A DNA stretch of 64,000 nucleotides from Mesobacillus subterraneus (GTDB taxonomy: Bacteria > Bacillota > Bacilli > Bacillales > Cytobacillaceae), in contig NZ_CP129019.1 of the NCBI RefSeq assembly GCF_020524355.2, forward strand, positions 744,001-808,000, in the 5' to 3' direction. The notes under the pieces are model-generated. The model saw only the letters and a program-made list of their open reading frames with translations, ran no database searches and was not told the origin of the DNA. Below, in pieces: positions 30,790 through 40,910 of the stretch; the first letter of the stretch is position 1; every line of letters begins with the position of its first letter. Made by a program: the position numbers and the translations under genes.

Positions 30790-31266
30790 ATGCTTCTTGG
30801 AAGAAAACGTAAGCTTGGCAGGAAAATAGAAGAAATCACAGTCGGAGAAAAATTAACTTTAACAGAAAAAATTGAAGATAAAGATCTTCTTTTATATTTG
30901 GGATTGACGAACGATGCCAATCCTTTATACATCCAGCATGATTACGCGTCACAGACACCTTATGAAAAACCGATTGTTCCGGCAATCATGTTGAATGGAA
31001 TCATCACTTCGGCTGTTTCAAAATATCTCCCAGGACCAGGGAGCCATATTCTGAAACAGGAAATTGAGTATGTGAAGCCTGTTTACCATTACGGTACAGT
31101 ACAATTCTTTTTTGAAGTAACCGAAGTGATCAGAAGTAAGCATCATGTTGAAATTTCGGTAATAGGAAAAAATGAAGAAGATGAGACAGTTGTAAAGGGG
31201 CTTCTGCTCGTCTGCCCTCCATATTCAGTTCAGCGTATGGAAGGAAAAGCATTAGAAAACTTTTAA
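30790..31266 (+). CDS. MaoC-like hotdog-fold protein
   Basis: A 158-residue single-hotdog protein of the MaoC/(R)-enoyl-CoA hydratase superfamily, encoded between mdh and phoP. The hydration motif is seen as TNDANPLY near residue 38-45: the Asp and Asn-Pro are kept but the usual catalytic His (DxNPxH) is Tyr. Activity as a hydratase is therefore doubtful; it could bind an acyl thioester or serve another step. The pattern of monofunctional MaoC proteins beside TCA genes is seen in related bacilli (general knowledge), function unproven. Confidence 0.8.
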   Translation: MLLGRKRKLGRKIEEITVGEKLTLTEKIEDKDLLLYLGLTNDANPLYIQHDYASQTPYEKPIVPAIMLNGIITSAVSKYLPGPGSHILKQEIEYVKPVYHYGTVQFFFEVTEVIRSKHHVEISVIGKNEEDETVVKGLLLVCPPYSVQRMEGKALENF

Positions 31267-31272
31267 ATTTTC

Positions 31273-31301
31273 GGGATGTACATTATTTGTGCATCCCTTT
31301 T
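31273..31301 (+). terminator. Terminator of the MaoC-like gene
   Basis: GGGATG / CATCCC stem with a 13-nt inner region (extendable by GTACA/TGTGC-like pairs), followed by TTTT. Confidence 0.65.
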
Positions 31302-31586
31302 AGTTTATCATTTGATTTTACAGGTTGGATTGATATTATAATGTAAATAGATCTATTGGATGAAGGCTGTTTTCTTAAGATTATCGTTAAGATCCTAAAG
31401 CCGATTTTAACGTGATTTAAAGCCAATTTGTTGGTCGGTATTAAGTTAGCAAGCTCTTTTCTTATGATCAGCTTTAACTTACGCAGAGCAACATTGGTCA
31501 TATAATCAAACTTTGTTGTCATTAGCAACGAAATTTGAGAAAAGAGTCTGGATGAAACAGGGGTAATAACTTTTTTGGAGGCTTAT
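31302..31586. other. phoP upstream region
   Basis: About 285 AT-rich bases. TTAAGAT occurs twice 12 bases apart (31375, 31387), and TTTTAAC follows near 31404; these resemble, but do not clearly match, PhoP boxes. No gene is supported, and the minus-strand open frame at 31283-31528 looks accidental. Confidence 0.4.
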
Positions 31587-32304
31587 ATGAACAAGAAGGT
31601 CTTGGTTGTGGATGATGAACAATCTATTGTGACACTGCTGAAGTATAATCTAGAGCAGGCTGGTTATTCAGTGGTAACCGGTATGGACGGCGAGGAAGGT
31701 ATTCGCCTTGCAGCTGATGAAAGACCAGATTTGATGATTTTGGATTTGATGCTTCCAAAACTCGATGGAATGGAAGTATGCAAGCAGCTCAGGCAGCAGA
31801 AAATCAATGTGCCGATACTGATGCTGACGGCAAAAGATGATGAATTTGACAAAGTGCTTGGTCTGGAGCTGGGCGCTGATGATTACATGACTAAGCCATT
31901 CAGTCCACGTGAGGTCGTAGCAAGGGTAAAAGCCATTTTGAGAAGAACGCAGACACAGCCAGAAACAGTAGAGGAAAAGCCCGAAGAAGACGGACAACTA
32001 AAAATTGGCGATATTAGGATCATCCCAGATTTCTATGAAGCTTATTTTATGGAAAAATTGCTTGAATTGACACCAAAAGAATTCGAGTTGCTCCTTTACC
32101 TGGCGAAGAATAAAGGCAGGGTGCTTACGCGTGACCAACTGCTCAGCGCTGTTTGGAATTATGACTTTGCAGGAGATACACGAATTGTAGATGTACATAT
32201 AAGCCACTTACGGGAAAAAATCGAGCAGAACACGAAAAAGCCATCATATATCAAAACGATACGCGGGCCTAGGTTATAAGCTGGAGGAACCAAAGGGAGA
32301 ATGA
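31587..32304 (+). CDS. phoP: Phosphate response regulator PhoP (frameshifted at the very end as sequenced)
   Basis: OmpR-type response regulator for phosphate starvation. The receiver domain (about 1-120) has the acidic pair in VVDDEQ, the phospho-acceptor Asp in MILDLMLP and Lys in MTKPFSP; the winged-helix domain (about 135-235) ends in SYIKTIRG. An extra C at 32268-32269 shifts the last ~13 codons; without it the C-terminus reads RGLGYKLEEPKGE and the stop overlaps the phoR start as ATGA (32301-32304). Corrected length 238. ATG 31587 has GGAGG before it. Confidence 0.94.
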
Positions 32305-34070
32305 CAAAGTACCGGACTCGTCTCTTATTCGCCCTCATTACTCTGATCATCATCGTTTTGTTGGGCTTGGGCCTGCTTTTAGGGCAATTATTCAAAAATT
32401 ATTATATTAATTCTTTCAACGAGCGGCTGAAGATTGAAATGATTCTTTTAACCTCCAATATTGAGCAAAATGGAGGGCTCGCATCTCTGGATACTGAAGA
32501 AATTTCACGGATGAGCGGCGGCCTGCTTAACGCAAGGATCACCATCGTTGATCTTGAGGGTGATATCCATTATGACACAGGTGAACTATCGAGTACTAAA
32601 ATCAACAGGCACAGGGAAATTATTGAAGGTATTGTTGACGAAACTCCTAGAGACAGGAGTGACCTGGAAGTTGGTGGAGGTTTTGACCTGCATTATTATT
32701 GGAACCCATTGATTCGTGATGGTGAAAAGGAAGGCTATGTTTTTTTAACAACAAAGATTGATGAGCTTCAGAAGGCTTATCGTCAAATCTGGTGGATTCT
32801 CACCATTAGTCTGGGCATGGCATTAATGCTCATTATCCTTCTTGGTACTAGGATCACCAATCGCTATACAAAACCAATTGAGTCTGCAACAAACGTAGCC
32901 ATTGAACTGGCTAAAGGAAACTATCGGACCAGGACATACGAGGATCATATTGATGAAACAGGCATGCTAAGTTCGTCAATCAATATCCTTGCCAGGAATC
33001 TTCAGGAACTGATGAAGCTGAAAGAATCCCAGCAAGATAGATTGACCACACTGATTGAGAATATGGGCAGCGGCCTGATTCTGATCGACAGCAGGGGCTT
33101 TATAAACCTGATTAATAAGCCTTACAAGGAAATTTTTAATGTGGAGGCTTCTGAATACCTTTATAAACTTTACTATGAAGTAATTGACCACGAGGAAATT
33201 ACCCATATGGTTGAAGAGATTTTCATGACAGAACAAAAAGTACGCAAGCAAGTTGTTTTGCCATTGGAAATCGAGCGACGCCATTTCGAAGTTTATGGAG
33301 TGCCGATTATAGGGACTAACAATGTCTGGAAGGGAATCCTTCTCGTTTTCCATGATATTACCGAACTGAAGAAACTGGAACAGATGAGAAAGGACTTTGT
33401 GGCAAATGTTTCCCATGAACTTAAGACACCGATTACCTCTATAAAAGGTTTTTCTGAAACGCTGCTGGATGGTGCCATGCATGATAAGGCAACACTTGAA
33501 GCATTTCTGGAAATCATTTTAAAGGAAAGTGACCGTCTTCAGGTATTGATCCAGGAATTGCTGGACCTTTCAAAGATAGAGCAGCATGGTTTCCGGCTTA
33601 CTAATGGAATTGTTGACCTCGTAAAAGAAACAAATGAAGTCATTGAGATTTTAAAAGGGAAAGCAGCACAAAAGGATATTATGCTGAATCTGAGTCAATA
33701 CACCGAGGAGGCAGTTATTGAAGGTGATCCAGACAGGCTTAAGCAGGTACTGATCAACCTTGTCAGCAATGCAATTACCTACACTCCAAATGGAGGCAGT
33801 GTAGAGATTTCGTTAACTGACCAGGGAAATTTTGTTTCGGTTGTGGTCCAGGATTCCGGTATAGGAATCGAGAAGAGTGAAATACCGAGGATTTTCGAAC
33901 GATTTTACCGGGTGGACAAGGCAAGGAGCCGGAACTCCGGCGGAACAGGTTTAGGCCTGGCCATCGTCAAACACATTATTGAAGCACATAAGGGACATAT
34001 CGAAGTCGACAGCCGGATAGGAGAAGGGACAACCTTTACGATCAAGCTTTTTAAAAAGCTGCCTCAATAG
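32301..34070 (+). CDS. phoR: Phosphate sensor histidine kinase PhoR
   Basis: Membrane sensor kinase partner of PhoP, 589 residues. Helix at about 8-30, extracytoplasmic sensor domain (about 31-165), helix at about 168-187, HAMP (about 190-240), PAS (about 250-350), dimerisation/phospho-acceptor domain with VSHELKTPI (near 375-385) and the ATPase domain with NLVSNAI, DSGIGI and GTGLGLA. Overlaps phoP by four bases, so the two are coupled. Confidence 0.96.
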   Translation: MTKYRTRLLFALITLIIIVLLGLGLLLGQLFKNYYINSFNERLKIEMILLTSNIEQNGGLASLDTEEISRMSGGLLNARITIVDLEGDIHYDTGELSSTKINRHREIIEGIVDETPRDRSDLEVGGGFDLHYYWNPLIRDGEKEGYVFLTTKIDELQKAYRQIWWILTISLGMALMLIILLGTRITNRYTKPIESATNVAIELAKGNYRTRTYEDHIDETGMLSSSINILARNLQELMKLKESQQDRLTTLIENMGSGLILIDSRGFINLINKPYKEIFNVEASEYLYKLYYEVIDHEEITHMVEEIFMTEQKVRKQVVLPLEIERRHFEVYGVPIIGTNNVWKGILLVFHDITELKKLEQMRKDFVANVSHELKTPITSIKGFSETLLDGAMHDKATLEAFLEIILKESDRLQVLIQELLDLSKIEQHGFRLTNGIVDLVKETNEVIEILKGKAAQKDIMLNLSQYTEEAVIEGDPDRLKQVLINLVSNAITYTPNGGSVEISLTDQGNFVSVVVQDSGIGIEKSEIPRIFERFYRVDKARSRNSGGTGLGLAIVKHIIEAHKGHIEVDSRIGEGTTFTIKLFKKLPQ

Positions 34071-34114
34071 TGAAAAATAATCGAGAGTCAAATGAGTAAA
34101 ATAGTTAACTGGCA

Positions 34115-34144
34115 AGCCCAATTCGAACTGAATTGGGCTTTTTG
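34115..34144 (+). terminator. Terminator of phoPR
   Basis: Perfect 10-bp stem AGCCCAATTC / GAATTGGGCT, 5-nt loop, T run. Confidence 0.88.
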
Positions 34145-34181
34145 CTGAATAATAAAGTATAATTTTTTTTCACTTAGCTTA

Positions 34182-34345
34182 GTGTCTCGCTTCAGCGCCT
34201 AGCCCCTCGAATCGCATGTCTAGCTGCGGATCCTAACTCCTCGAGACGCTTCTGTCCGCTCAGGTGAAGTCAAAGAACGACTTCACTTTCAGGCCCTCCA
34301 GCGCTTGTCTGGGCTGACCAAGGTTCTTGCGCTTTCATATTGCTC
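34182..34345 (+). repeat. Dispersed palindromic intergenic element, copy 2
   Basis: CAGCGCCTAGCCCCTCGA ... GAAGTCAAAGAACGACTTC ... CCAGCGCTTGTCTGGGCTGA ... TTGCGCTTTC. It is longer than copy 3 because about 40 bases (around 34220-34250) are inserted near the CTCGAG segment. Same orientation as copy 3 and inverted relative to copy 1. Confidence 0.8.
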
Positions 34346-34488
34346 TTCACAGAAAGCAGTACTGGAACTAAAGCAACAGCCAGATTGAAAAAGCGCTAAA
34401 TTTACATTTACTTTACAGAAGGTTTATTTTTCCTTAATACTGCCTTGCTACAATCATTAGTGAAAACCCCTTCATCCAAGGAGCTAGA

Positions 34489-34522
34489 AAAAAGCACAAG
34501 CAAACCCCGCTTGTGCTTTTTT
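34489..34522 (+). terminator. Isolated intrinsic terminator upstream of hflK
   Basis: Stem AAAAAGCACAAGC / GCTTGTGCTTTTT, 7-nt loop, T run. No gene lies directly before it (34346-34488 is empty), so it may end a short leader transcript or attenuate hflKC. Confidence 0.75.
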
Positions 34523-34649
34523 CATATGTCTGTACTATTAAAAACCACATTGTAACAAATCTGTATTCCATTTATCATTCTTTTGAAACTTTTACGTTTT
34601 AGAAACGTAAATACAAACATAGCTAAAAGCATAGAAAGAGGGGAATGAG

Positions 34650-35624
34650 ATGGTAAGCTTAAAAAAAATCTACGTGACGAGCGGGATTGTTGTCTTGGCC
34701 ATTATTTTAGGTCTTTCGGCTTTCACAACGTGGTATACGGTCGATGAATCTGAGCAGGCGGTCATCTTGACGTTTGGAAGAGTGGAGGAAGGGATTAGCG
34801 AACCTGGCTTGCACTTCAAGCTGCCTTGGCCAATCCAGAGTGTCGAGAAGTTATCGAAAGAAACTTTCAGCCTACAGTTTGGCTATGAGGAAAAGAATGG
34901 GGAAATCCAGGAATTTCCTGATGAAACTAAAATGATTACTGGTGATGAAAACATCGTCCTTGCTGACCTGGTTGTTCAATGGAAAATAACTGATCCTGAA
35001 AAATATTTATTTAACGCTGATAATCCGAGAGAAATTCTATATGATGCGACTTCAGCGTCTGTAAGAAGTATTATCGGAAGTTCCGAAATTGATGAGGCTC
35101 TGACATCAGGGAAGGCAGAAATTGAAGCAGAAGTCCGAGACTTATTGTCTTCTTTGATTGAAAAGTATGATATAGGTGTATCTGTCCTTGGTGTAAAGCT
35201 GCAGGATGTTGAATTGCCAAATCAAGAAGTGCGCAAGGCTTTTACCGATGTAACGGATGCGCGTGAAACAATGAACACGAAAATAAATGAGGCAAAGAAA
35301 TACCGCAACCAGAAGTTAAACGAAGCCCAGGGGGAAAAGGATGCGCTGATTTCAAGAGCGGAAGGGGAAAAAGCCGCGAGGATCGAACGGGCTAGAGGTG
35401 ACGTGGCAGTCTTCAATAAGCTGCTTGTTGAATACAAAACCAATCCGGACATCACAAGGCAGCGTTTAATATTGGAAACGCTTGAGCAAGTCCTGCCTGG
35501 AACAGAGATTTACATCATGAATGATGAAGGCAATACAATGAAGTATTTCCCGATTCGCCCACTTGAAACAGAAAAAGCTACACCTAAGTCAGAGCAGGAA
35601 GGCAGTGAGAAAAATAATGGCTGA
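34650..35624 (+). CDS. hflK: FtsH protease activity modulator HflK
   Basis: SPFH/prohibitin-type membrane protein; with HflC it forms a large cage around FtsH in E. coli and modulates membrane protein degradation. The 324 residues have one N-terminal anchor (about 8-28), the SPFH domain (about 30-200, DESEQAVILTFGR) and a long helical segment rich in Glu, Lys and Arg (about 200-280). Overlaps hflC by 8 bases. The pair sits between phoR and polA, where B. subtilis has nothing. Confidence 0.94.
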   Translation: MVSLKKIYVTSGIVVLAIILGLSAFTTWYTVDESEQAVILTFGRVEEGISEPGLHFKLPWPIQSVEKLSKETFSLQFGYEEKNGEIQEFPDETKMITGDENIVLADLVVQWKITDPEKYLFNADNPREILYDATSASVRSIIGSSEIDEALTSGKAEIEAEVRDLLSSLIEKYDIGVSVLGVKLQDVELPNQEVRKAFTDVTDARETMNTKINEAKKYRNQKLNEAQGEKDALISRAEGEKAARIERARGDVAVFNKLLVEYKTNPDITRQRLILETLEQVLPGTEIYIMNDEGNTMKYFPIRPLETEKATPKSEQEGSEKNNG

Positions 35625-36546
35625 TCAAAACGTGATAGATATAAATGAACGCGGCGGTGGATCCTGGAGAAAGTATACCAAACTAGGAATTCTCCTAGTC
35701 ATCATTATTGCACTGCTTGTCTTTATTTTTACGAATGTATTCATCGTGAAGCAGGGCGAGTATAAAGTGGTTAGGCAATTTGGAGAGGTTGTCAGGATCG
35801 TCAAAGAACCGGGCTTGAACTACAAAATTCCATTTGTCCAGAGTGTCACAACACTGCCGAAATACCAGATGACCTATGATGTTTCCCAGGCGGAAATTAA
35901 CACAAAGGACAAAAAGAGAATGTTGATCGACAATTATGCGATCTGGCGTATTGAAGACCCTAAAAAGATGATTTCCAATGCAAGAACACTAGAAGGTGCG
36001 GAATCGAGAATGGAGGAATTCATCTATTCGGTTGTCCGTTCTGAGCTTGGGAAGCTGGACTATGACGAAATTATCAATGATGAAAAGTCTTCCCGTGGTT
36101 CATTGAATGACAGGGTGTCTGAAAAAGTCAATGAGCTCCTCTCTGGCGGTAATTATGGAGTCGTTGTGACGGATGTCCGAATGAAGAGGACGGACCTGCC
36201 GGAAGAAAATGAATTGTCTGTTTTTACGAGAATGATTTCTGAACGTGAGTCCAAGGCCCAGGAATACCTTTCAATGGGTGATGCAGAGAAAAACAGAGTC
36301 ATCGCCCAGACGGACAGGGAAGTGAAGGAGCTTCTTGCAAAGGCATCGGCAGACGCTGAAACCATCCGCGGCGAAGGCGAAGGAGAAGCTGCTAAAGTAT
36401 ACAACCAGACGTTTTCCAAGGACCCGGAATTCTATTCAATGTTCCGTACACTGGAATCCTATAAAAAGACAATCAACGGTGAAACCGTCATTGTCCTCCC
36501 ATCCAATTCTCCGTACGCAAGAATGCTGATGGGCTATACCAATTAA
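35617..36546 (+). CDS. hflC: Protease modulator HflC
   Basis: Partner of HflK. A 309-residue protein with an anchor at about 18-40, an SPFH domain (VKQGEYKVVRQFGEV onward) and a helical tail ending YARMLMGYTN. The ATG at 35617 lies inside the end of hflK with AGGAAGG upstream; an in-frame TTG/ATG further upstream would be inside hflK and has no support. Translationally coupled to hflK. Confidence 0.94.
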   Translation: MADQNVIDINERGGGSWRKYTKLGILLVIIIALLVFIFTNVFIVKQGEYKVVRQFGEVVRIVKEPGLNYKIPFVQSVTTLPKYQMTYDVSQAEINTKDKKRMLIDNYAIWRIEDPKKMISNARTLEGAESRMEEFIYSVVRSELGKLDYDEIINDEKSSRGSLNDRVSEKVNELLSGGNYGVVVTDVRMKRTDLPEENELSVFTRMISERESKAQEYLSMGDAEKNRVIAQTDREVKELLAKASADAETIRGEGEGEAAKVYNQTFSKDPEFYSMFRTLESYKKTINGETVIVLPSNSPYARMLMGYTN

Positions 36547-36677
36547 TAATCAACTGATAAGGCCGTTATTTTTCTTTCTATTATCTCTCATGATAAAATA
36601 GGAAGGAATCTAACGGTCTTTTTTTCTATATAGAATCAATCAAAAATGTTTTGCCAGTCTTTAAAAGGAGGAATCGC

Positions 36678-39308
36678 ATGTCTAAAAAGCTTGTATTGAT
36701 AGATGGAAACAGCATTGCATACCGTGCCTTTTTTGCATTGCCGCTATTGAATAATGAAAAAGGGATACATACGAATGCAGTTTATGGTTTCACGATGATG
36801 CTGATGAAAATTCTCGAGGATGAAAAGCCTACCCATATTCTTGTTGCGTTCGATGCCGGGAAAACGACGTTCAGGCATAAAACCTTCAGCGAGTACAAGG
36901 GTGGCAGGCAAAAAACGCCGCCAGAGCTTTCTGAGCAGTTTCCGTTTATCCGTGAATTGCTGACAGCTTACGGCATCCCGCAATATGAGCTGGAGAACTA
37001 TGAAGCCGATGACATTATCGGTACATTAAGCTTGCTGGCTGAAAAAGAAGACTTCGAAACAAAAGTCATTTCAGGGGATAAGGACTTAACCCAGTTGAGC
37101 TCTGACAAAACGACGGTCAATATTACTAGAAAAGGAATCACCGATATTGAAGAATATACTCCTGAGCATATCAAGGAGAAATATGGTCTCTCTGCGGAAC
37201 AAATCATTGATATGAAAGGTCTCATGGGTGATGCTTCCGATAATATTCCAGGCGTTCCCGGTGTAGGTGAAAAAACAGCGATCAAACTGTTGAAGGAATA
37301 CGGTACACTTGAAAATCTTCTGGAATCGATCGATCAAGTCAGTGGGAAAAAGCTTAAGGAAAAGCTTGAGGAATTCAAAGATCAGGCTGTGATGAGCAAG
37401 GAACTCGCAACCATTACGCGTGAAGCGCCTGTTGGATTAGAGTTGAGTGAGCTTGAGTACGAAGGCGCAGAGAACGAGAAGCTCGTGAAAATGTTCAAGG
37501 AACTTGGGTTCAATTCCTTGCTGGACAAGTTGGGAGCAGTTGCGGAAACTGAGGATGTGGAGCTTGAAGACATAGAGTTCAAGCAGCTGGACAAGATTGA
37601 TCAGGATATTTTTGCACAAGACAATGGCTTTTATGTTGAGGTGCTAGAAGATAACTACCATTATGCAGACATTATCGGTTTTGCGGTTGTAAATGAAAAC
37701 GGCAGCTTCTATCTGCCGGTGGAGATCGCGTTGGAATCAGAAGAATTCAAGAAATGGGCCGAGGATGAAACAAGCAAAAAGACTGTCTATGATGCGAAAC
37801 GTTCCGAGGTCTCGTTGCGTCACCACGGCATCCATCTTAAGGGTGCTGACTTCGATGTGTCGCTTGCATCCTATATCATCAATCCTTCCGAGTCACCGGA
37901 TGACCTGGCAGCTATTGCAAGGCAGCATGGCTTCATGAGCGTGCAGGCTGACGAAGCTGTTTATGGAAAGGGAGCTAAACGGAAAATCCCTGAGATAAGT
38001 ATTCTTGGAGAACATCTGGTGCGCAAGGCAGATGTGCTTGTGGCATTAAAAGAAAAGCTTGAGCAGGAGCTATGGGACAATGACCAGCATGATCTGTTCA
38101 GCAGCCTGGAAATGCCGCTGTCATTGGTGCTTGCGGATATGGAATATCAAGGCGTTAAGCTTGATATGAACCGCCTGGATAAAATGGGCGAAGAAATCAA
38201 AGGCCGTCTAACCGATATTGAAACCAGGATTTTTGAACTGGCAGGAGAACAGTTCAATATCAATTCTCCTAAACAATTAGGTGTCATCCTGTTTGAAAAA
38301 CTGGGATTGCCTGCCGTGAAAAAAACGAAGACAGGTTATTCTACTTCAGCGGACGTCCTTGAGAAACTGGCAGCTAAACATAAGATTATCGAAGAAATCC
38401 TTAACTACCGTCAACTGGGAAAACTGCAATCAACCTATATTGAAGGCTTGCAAAAGGTTGTCAATAAAGAGACAGAAAAAGTGCATACAAGATTCAACCA
38501 GGCCCTGACAGCGACAGGAAGATTGAGTTCGACGGATCCGAACCTCCAGAACATCCCAATCAGGCTGGAAGAAGGCCGGAAGATCAGACAGGCATTTGTT
38601 CCATCCGAAAAAGGCTGGGTCATCTTTGCAGCGGACTATTCGCAAATTGAACTGCGTGTACTTGCACATATTGCTGGAGACGAGAAATTGATCGATGCTT
38701 TCAAGAATGATTTGGACATCCATACTAAGACAGCAATGGAAGTGTTCAATGTAGGGAAAGATGAAGTCACCTCTAATATGCGCCGACATGCAAAAGCGGT
38801 CAACTTCGGAATTGTATATGGAATCAGTGATTACGGATTATCCCAAAGTCTGAACATTACAAGGAAGGAAGCGGGCGAATTTATTGAACGCTATCTAGAA
38901 AGCTATCCTGGTGTCAAAGAGTATATGGATGAAATCGTCAACGATGCAAAAGCGAAGGGCTATGTCCAGACATTATTGCATCGCCGCAGATATATCCCTG
39001 AAATCACGTCCCGTAATTTCAATTTAAGAAGCTTTGCGGAACGTACCGCAATGAATACCCCGATCCAGGGAAGTGCCGCAGATATTATCAAGAAGGCAAT
39101 GATTGATATGGCAGAAAGACTGCGAGAAGAGGGAGTAAAGACAAGGCTGCTGCTTCAAGTACATGATGAATTGATTTTTGAAGCACCTGAAGACGAGATT
39201 GAATTATTGAAAAAAATCGTTCCGGAAGTCATGGAAAATGCCATTGAATTGATGGTGCCATTAAAGGTGGACTTCTCATATGGTCCGACTTGGTATGACG
39301 CAAAGTAG
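36678..39308 (+). CDS. polA: DNA polymerase I
   Basis: Fills gaps and removes RNA primers. The 876 residues comprise a 5' nuclease domain (about 1-290, DGNSIAYRAFFALP, MKGLMGDASDNIPGVPGVG), a 3'-5' exonuclease-like domain (about 300-470) and the family A polymerase (DYSQIELR, motif B RRHAKAVNFGIVYG, HDEL). The exonuclease domain lacks the DxE active-site pair (VVNENGS in its place), as in other Bacillus Pol I, so it is probably inactive. AAAGGAGG before ATG 36678. Heads polA-mutM-ytaF-coaE. Confidence 0.97.
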   Translation: MSKKLVLIDGNSIAYRAFFALPLLNNEKGIHTNAVYGFTMMLMKILEDEKPTHILVAFDAGKTTFRHKTFSEYKGGRQKTPPELSEQFPFIRELLTAYGIPQYELENYEADDIIGTLSLLAEKEDFETKVISGDKDLTQLSSDKTTVNITRKGITDIEEYTPEHIKEKYGLSAEQIIDMKGLMGDASDNIPGVPGVGEKTAIKLLKEYGTLENLLESIDQVSGKKLKEKLEEFKDQAVMSKELATITREAPVGLELSELEYEGAENEKLVKMFKELGFNSLLDKLGAVAETEDVELEDIEFKQLDKIDQDIFAQDNGFYVEVLEDNYHYADIIGFAVVNENGSFYLPVEIALESEEFKKWAEDETSKKTVYDAKRSEVSLRHHGIHLKGADFDVSLASYIINPSESPDDLAAIARQHGFMSVQADEAVYGKGAKRKIPEISILGEHLVRKADVLVALKEKLEQELWDNDQHDLFSSLEMPLSLVLADMEYQGVKLDMNRLDKMGEEIKGRLTDIETRIFELAGEQFNINSPKQLGVILFEKLGLPAVKKTKTGYSTSADVLEKLAAKHKIIEEILNYRQLGKLQSTYIEGLQKVVNKETEKVHTRFNQALTATGRLSSTDPNLQNIPIRLEEGRKIRQAFVPSEKGWVIFAADYSQIELRVLAHIAGDEKLIDAFKNDLDIHTKTAMEVFNVGKDEVTSNMRRHAKAVNFGIVYGISDYGLSQSLNITRKEAGEFIERYLESYPGVKEYMDEIVNDAKAKGYVQTLLHRRRYIPEITSRNFNLRSFAERTAMNTPIQGSAADIIKKAMIDMAERLREEGVKTRLLLQVHDELIFEAPEDEIELLKKIVPEVMENAIELMVPLKVDFSYGPTWYDAK

Positions 39309-39347
39309 CAGTTCCAACAGGATTTTCACAGAGAAAGGCGGGATAAA

Positions 39348-40179
39348 ATGCCTGAACTACCAGAGGTCGAAACTGTCAGGCGGACGTTAGAGGTCTTGGC
39401 GATCGGCAAAGAAATCAAAGAGGTTTCCGTTTTTTGACCTAAAATGATAAAAACCCCGAATGAGGTCGAACAGTTCAATGATGCACTCATGGGCCAGACA
39501 ATAAAAGAGGTTGGCCGGAGGGGTAAATTTCTGATCTTGTACACGGAATATTTCGCGCTCGTTTCCCACTTAAGGATGGAAGGGAAGTATGGAGTATTCA
39601 ATACGGATGAACCTGTAGATAAGCACACGCACGTCATCTTCCATTTTACCGATGGAACAGAATTGCGCTACAAAGATGTCAGGAAATTCGGTACGATGCA
39701 CCTTTATGAAAAAGGGAAAGAGTTTGAAACGCAGCCTCTCGCTGATTTAGGTCCAGAACCTTTTTCAGAAGATTTTTCCGTAGAATGGCTGTCTGAAAAA
39801 CTTAAAAAAAACCAATAGAAAAATAAAGCCGGCACTGCTTGATCAAAAAATTCTTGTTGGCCTTGGGAATATCTATGTAGATGAAGCTCTTTTCCGTGCA
39901 AAGATTCATCCGGAAAGGATCGCTAATTCCCTGACTCCAGATGAGGAGACCGTGCTTTATAAGGAAATAGTCAGCACTCTTTCTGAAGCCGTTGAGAAAG
40001 GTGGCAGCACGATCCGGTCTTATGTGAACTCTCAAGGACAGATTGGAATGTTCCAACTTCAGCTTTATGCATACGGTCGCAAGGGTGAACCATGCAAAGT
40101 TTGCGGAACACCATTGGAGAAAACCGTAGTTGGCGGACGGGGTACGCATTATTGCCCTTCGTGCCAGAAGCTTAAATAA
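39348..40179 (+). CDS. mutM: Formamidopyrimidine-DNA glycosylase (in-frame stop and frameshift as sequenced)
   Basis: Excises 8-oxoguanine and formamidopyrimidines and cuts the abasic site. N-terminal PELPEVETVRRTL carries the catalytic Pro and Glu, the C-terminus ends in a zinc finger (CKVCGTPL, then HYCPSCQKL). Two defects: a TGA at 39435-39437 where the family has Trp (VFWPKM), and an extra A in the run 39804-39811 before TNRKIKPALL. Corrected length is 276 residues, normal. With two independent defects this could be a real pseudogene, but eight other genes nearby show the same kind of fault. Confidence 0.92.
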
Positions 40180-40252
40180 GATAATGAACTCTCACCATAT
40201 CTAGGCTCCTTCCATATACTAACGTAGCGATTGACAGGAAGGAGCTCAGTGT

Positions 40253-40885
40253 ATGGCACAAACAATCTCCCTGCTTTTACTTGCATTCGCTGTCAGCCTT
40301 GACAGTTTCAGTGTAGGGTTAACGTATGGATTGCGGAAAATGAAGATCCCAATTAAATCGATTTCTGTAATAGCCGTTTGTTCGGCTGTCGTACTGATGG
40401 CAGCCATGATGATCGGGCATTTTCTCGAGAGCTTTTTTTCACCAGGAATGGCAGAAACGCTTGGTGGGACTGTCTTGATCGTTTTAGGTGGATGGGTACT
40501 ATTTCAATTTTTCCGCGAAGACAAAACAGAATTGCTCTGTCACGAAAAAATCATTCTTAATCTTGAAATCAAATCACTTGGTATCGTCATCAATATCTTG
40601 AGAAAGCCAATGACAGCGGATTTTGACCGATCGGGTACAATCAATGGTATTGAAGCAGTCATGCTTGGGCTTGCCCTGTCACTTGATGCATTTGGTGCAG
40701 GGGTAGGGGCGGCATTTTTAGGATTCTCTCCAGGATATCTAGCTTTGACAGTCGCCTGCATGAGTTCATTATTTGTTTATGCAGGTATGAGATTGGGAAG
40801 TTATTTTTCGGAGAGCGGATGGATGCAAAGATTTTCTTTTGTACCGGGAATATTATTGATCATAATAGGTCTGATGAAAATTTAA
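40253..40885 (+). CDS. ytaF: Sporulation membrane protein YtaF
   Basis: A 210-residue protein with about six hydrophobic helices and two repeated motifs, AVSLDSFSVGLTYGLRK and ALSLDAFGAGVGAAFLG, typical of the MntP/YtaF family of small membrane proteins. In B. subtilis ytaF lies between mutM and coaE as here and is linked to sporulation. AGGAAGGAG precedes the ATG. Confidence 0.9.
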   Translation: MAQTISLLLLAFAVSLDSFSVGLTYGLRKMKIPIKSISVIAVCSAVVLMAAMMIGHFLESFFSPGMAETLGGTVLIVLGGWVLFQFFREDKTELLCHEKIILNLEIKSLGIVINILRKPMTADFDRSGTINGIEAVMLGLALSLDAFGAGVGAAFLGFSPGYLALTVACMSSLFVYAGMRLGSYFSESGWMQRFSFVPGILLIIIGLMKI

Positions 40886-40910
40886 CAGGTCTATGAAAGG
40901 ATAAAATCGG

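Noticed and set aside
31283..31528. Minus-strand gene between maoC and phoP
   Set aside because: 81 codons, AT-driven composition, no ribosome binding site, no domain.
39435..39437. UGA decoded as Trp
   Set aside because: TGA stands for Trp in mutM, but for Arg in infC (51909), and TGA ends many normal genes here (e.g. dnaB, hflK). Error or mutation fits better.
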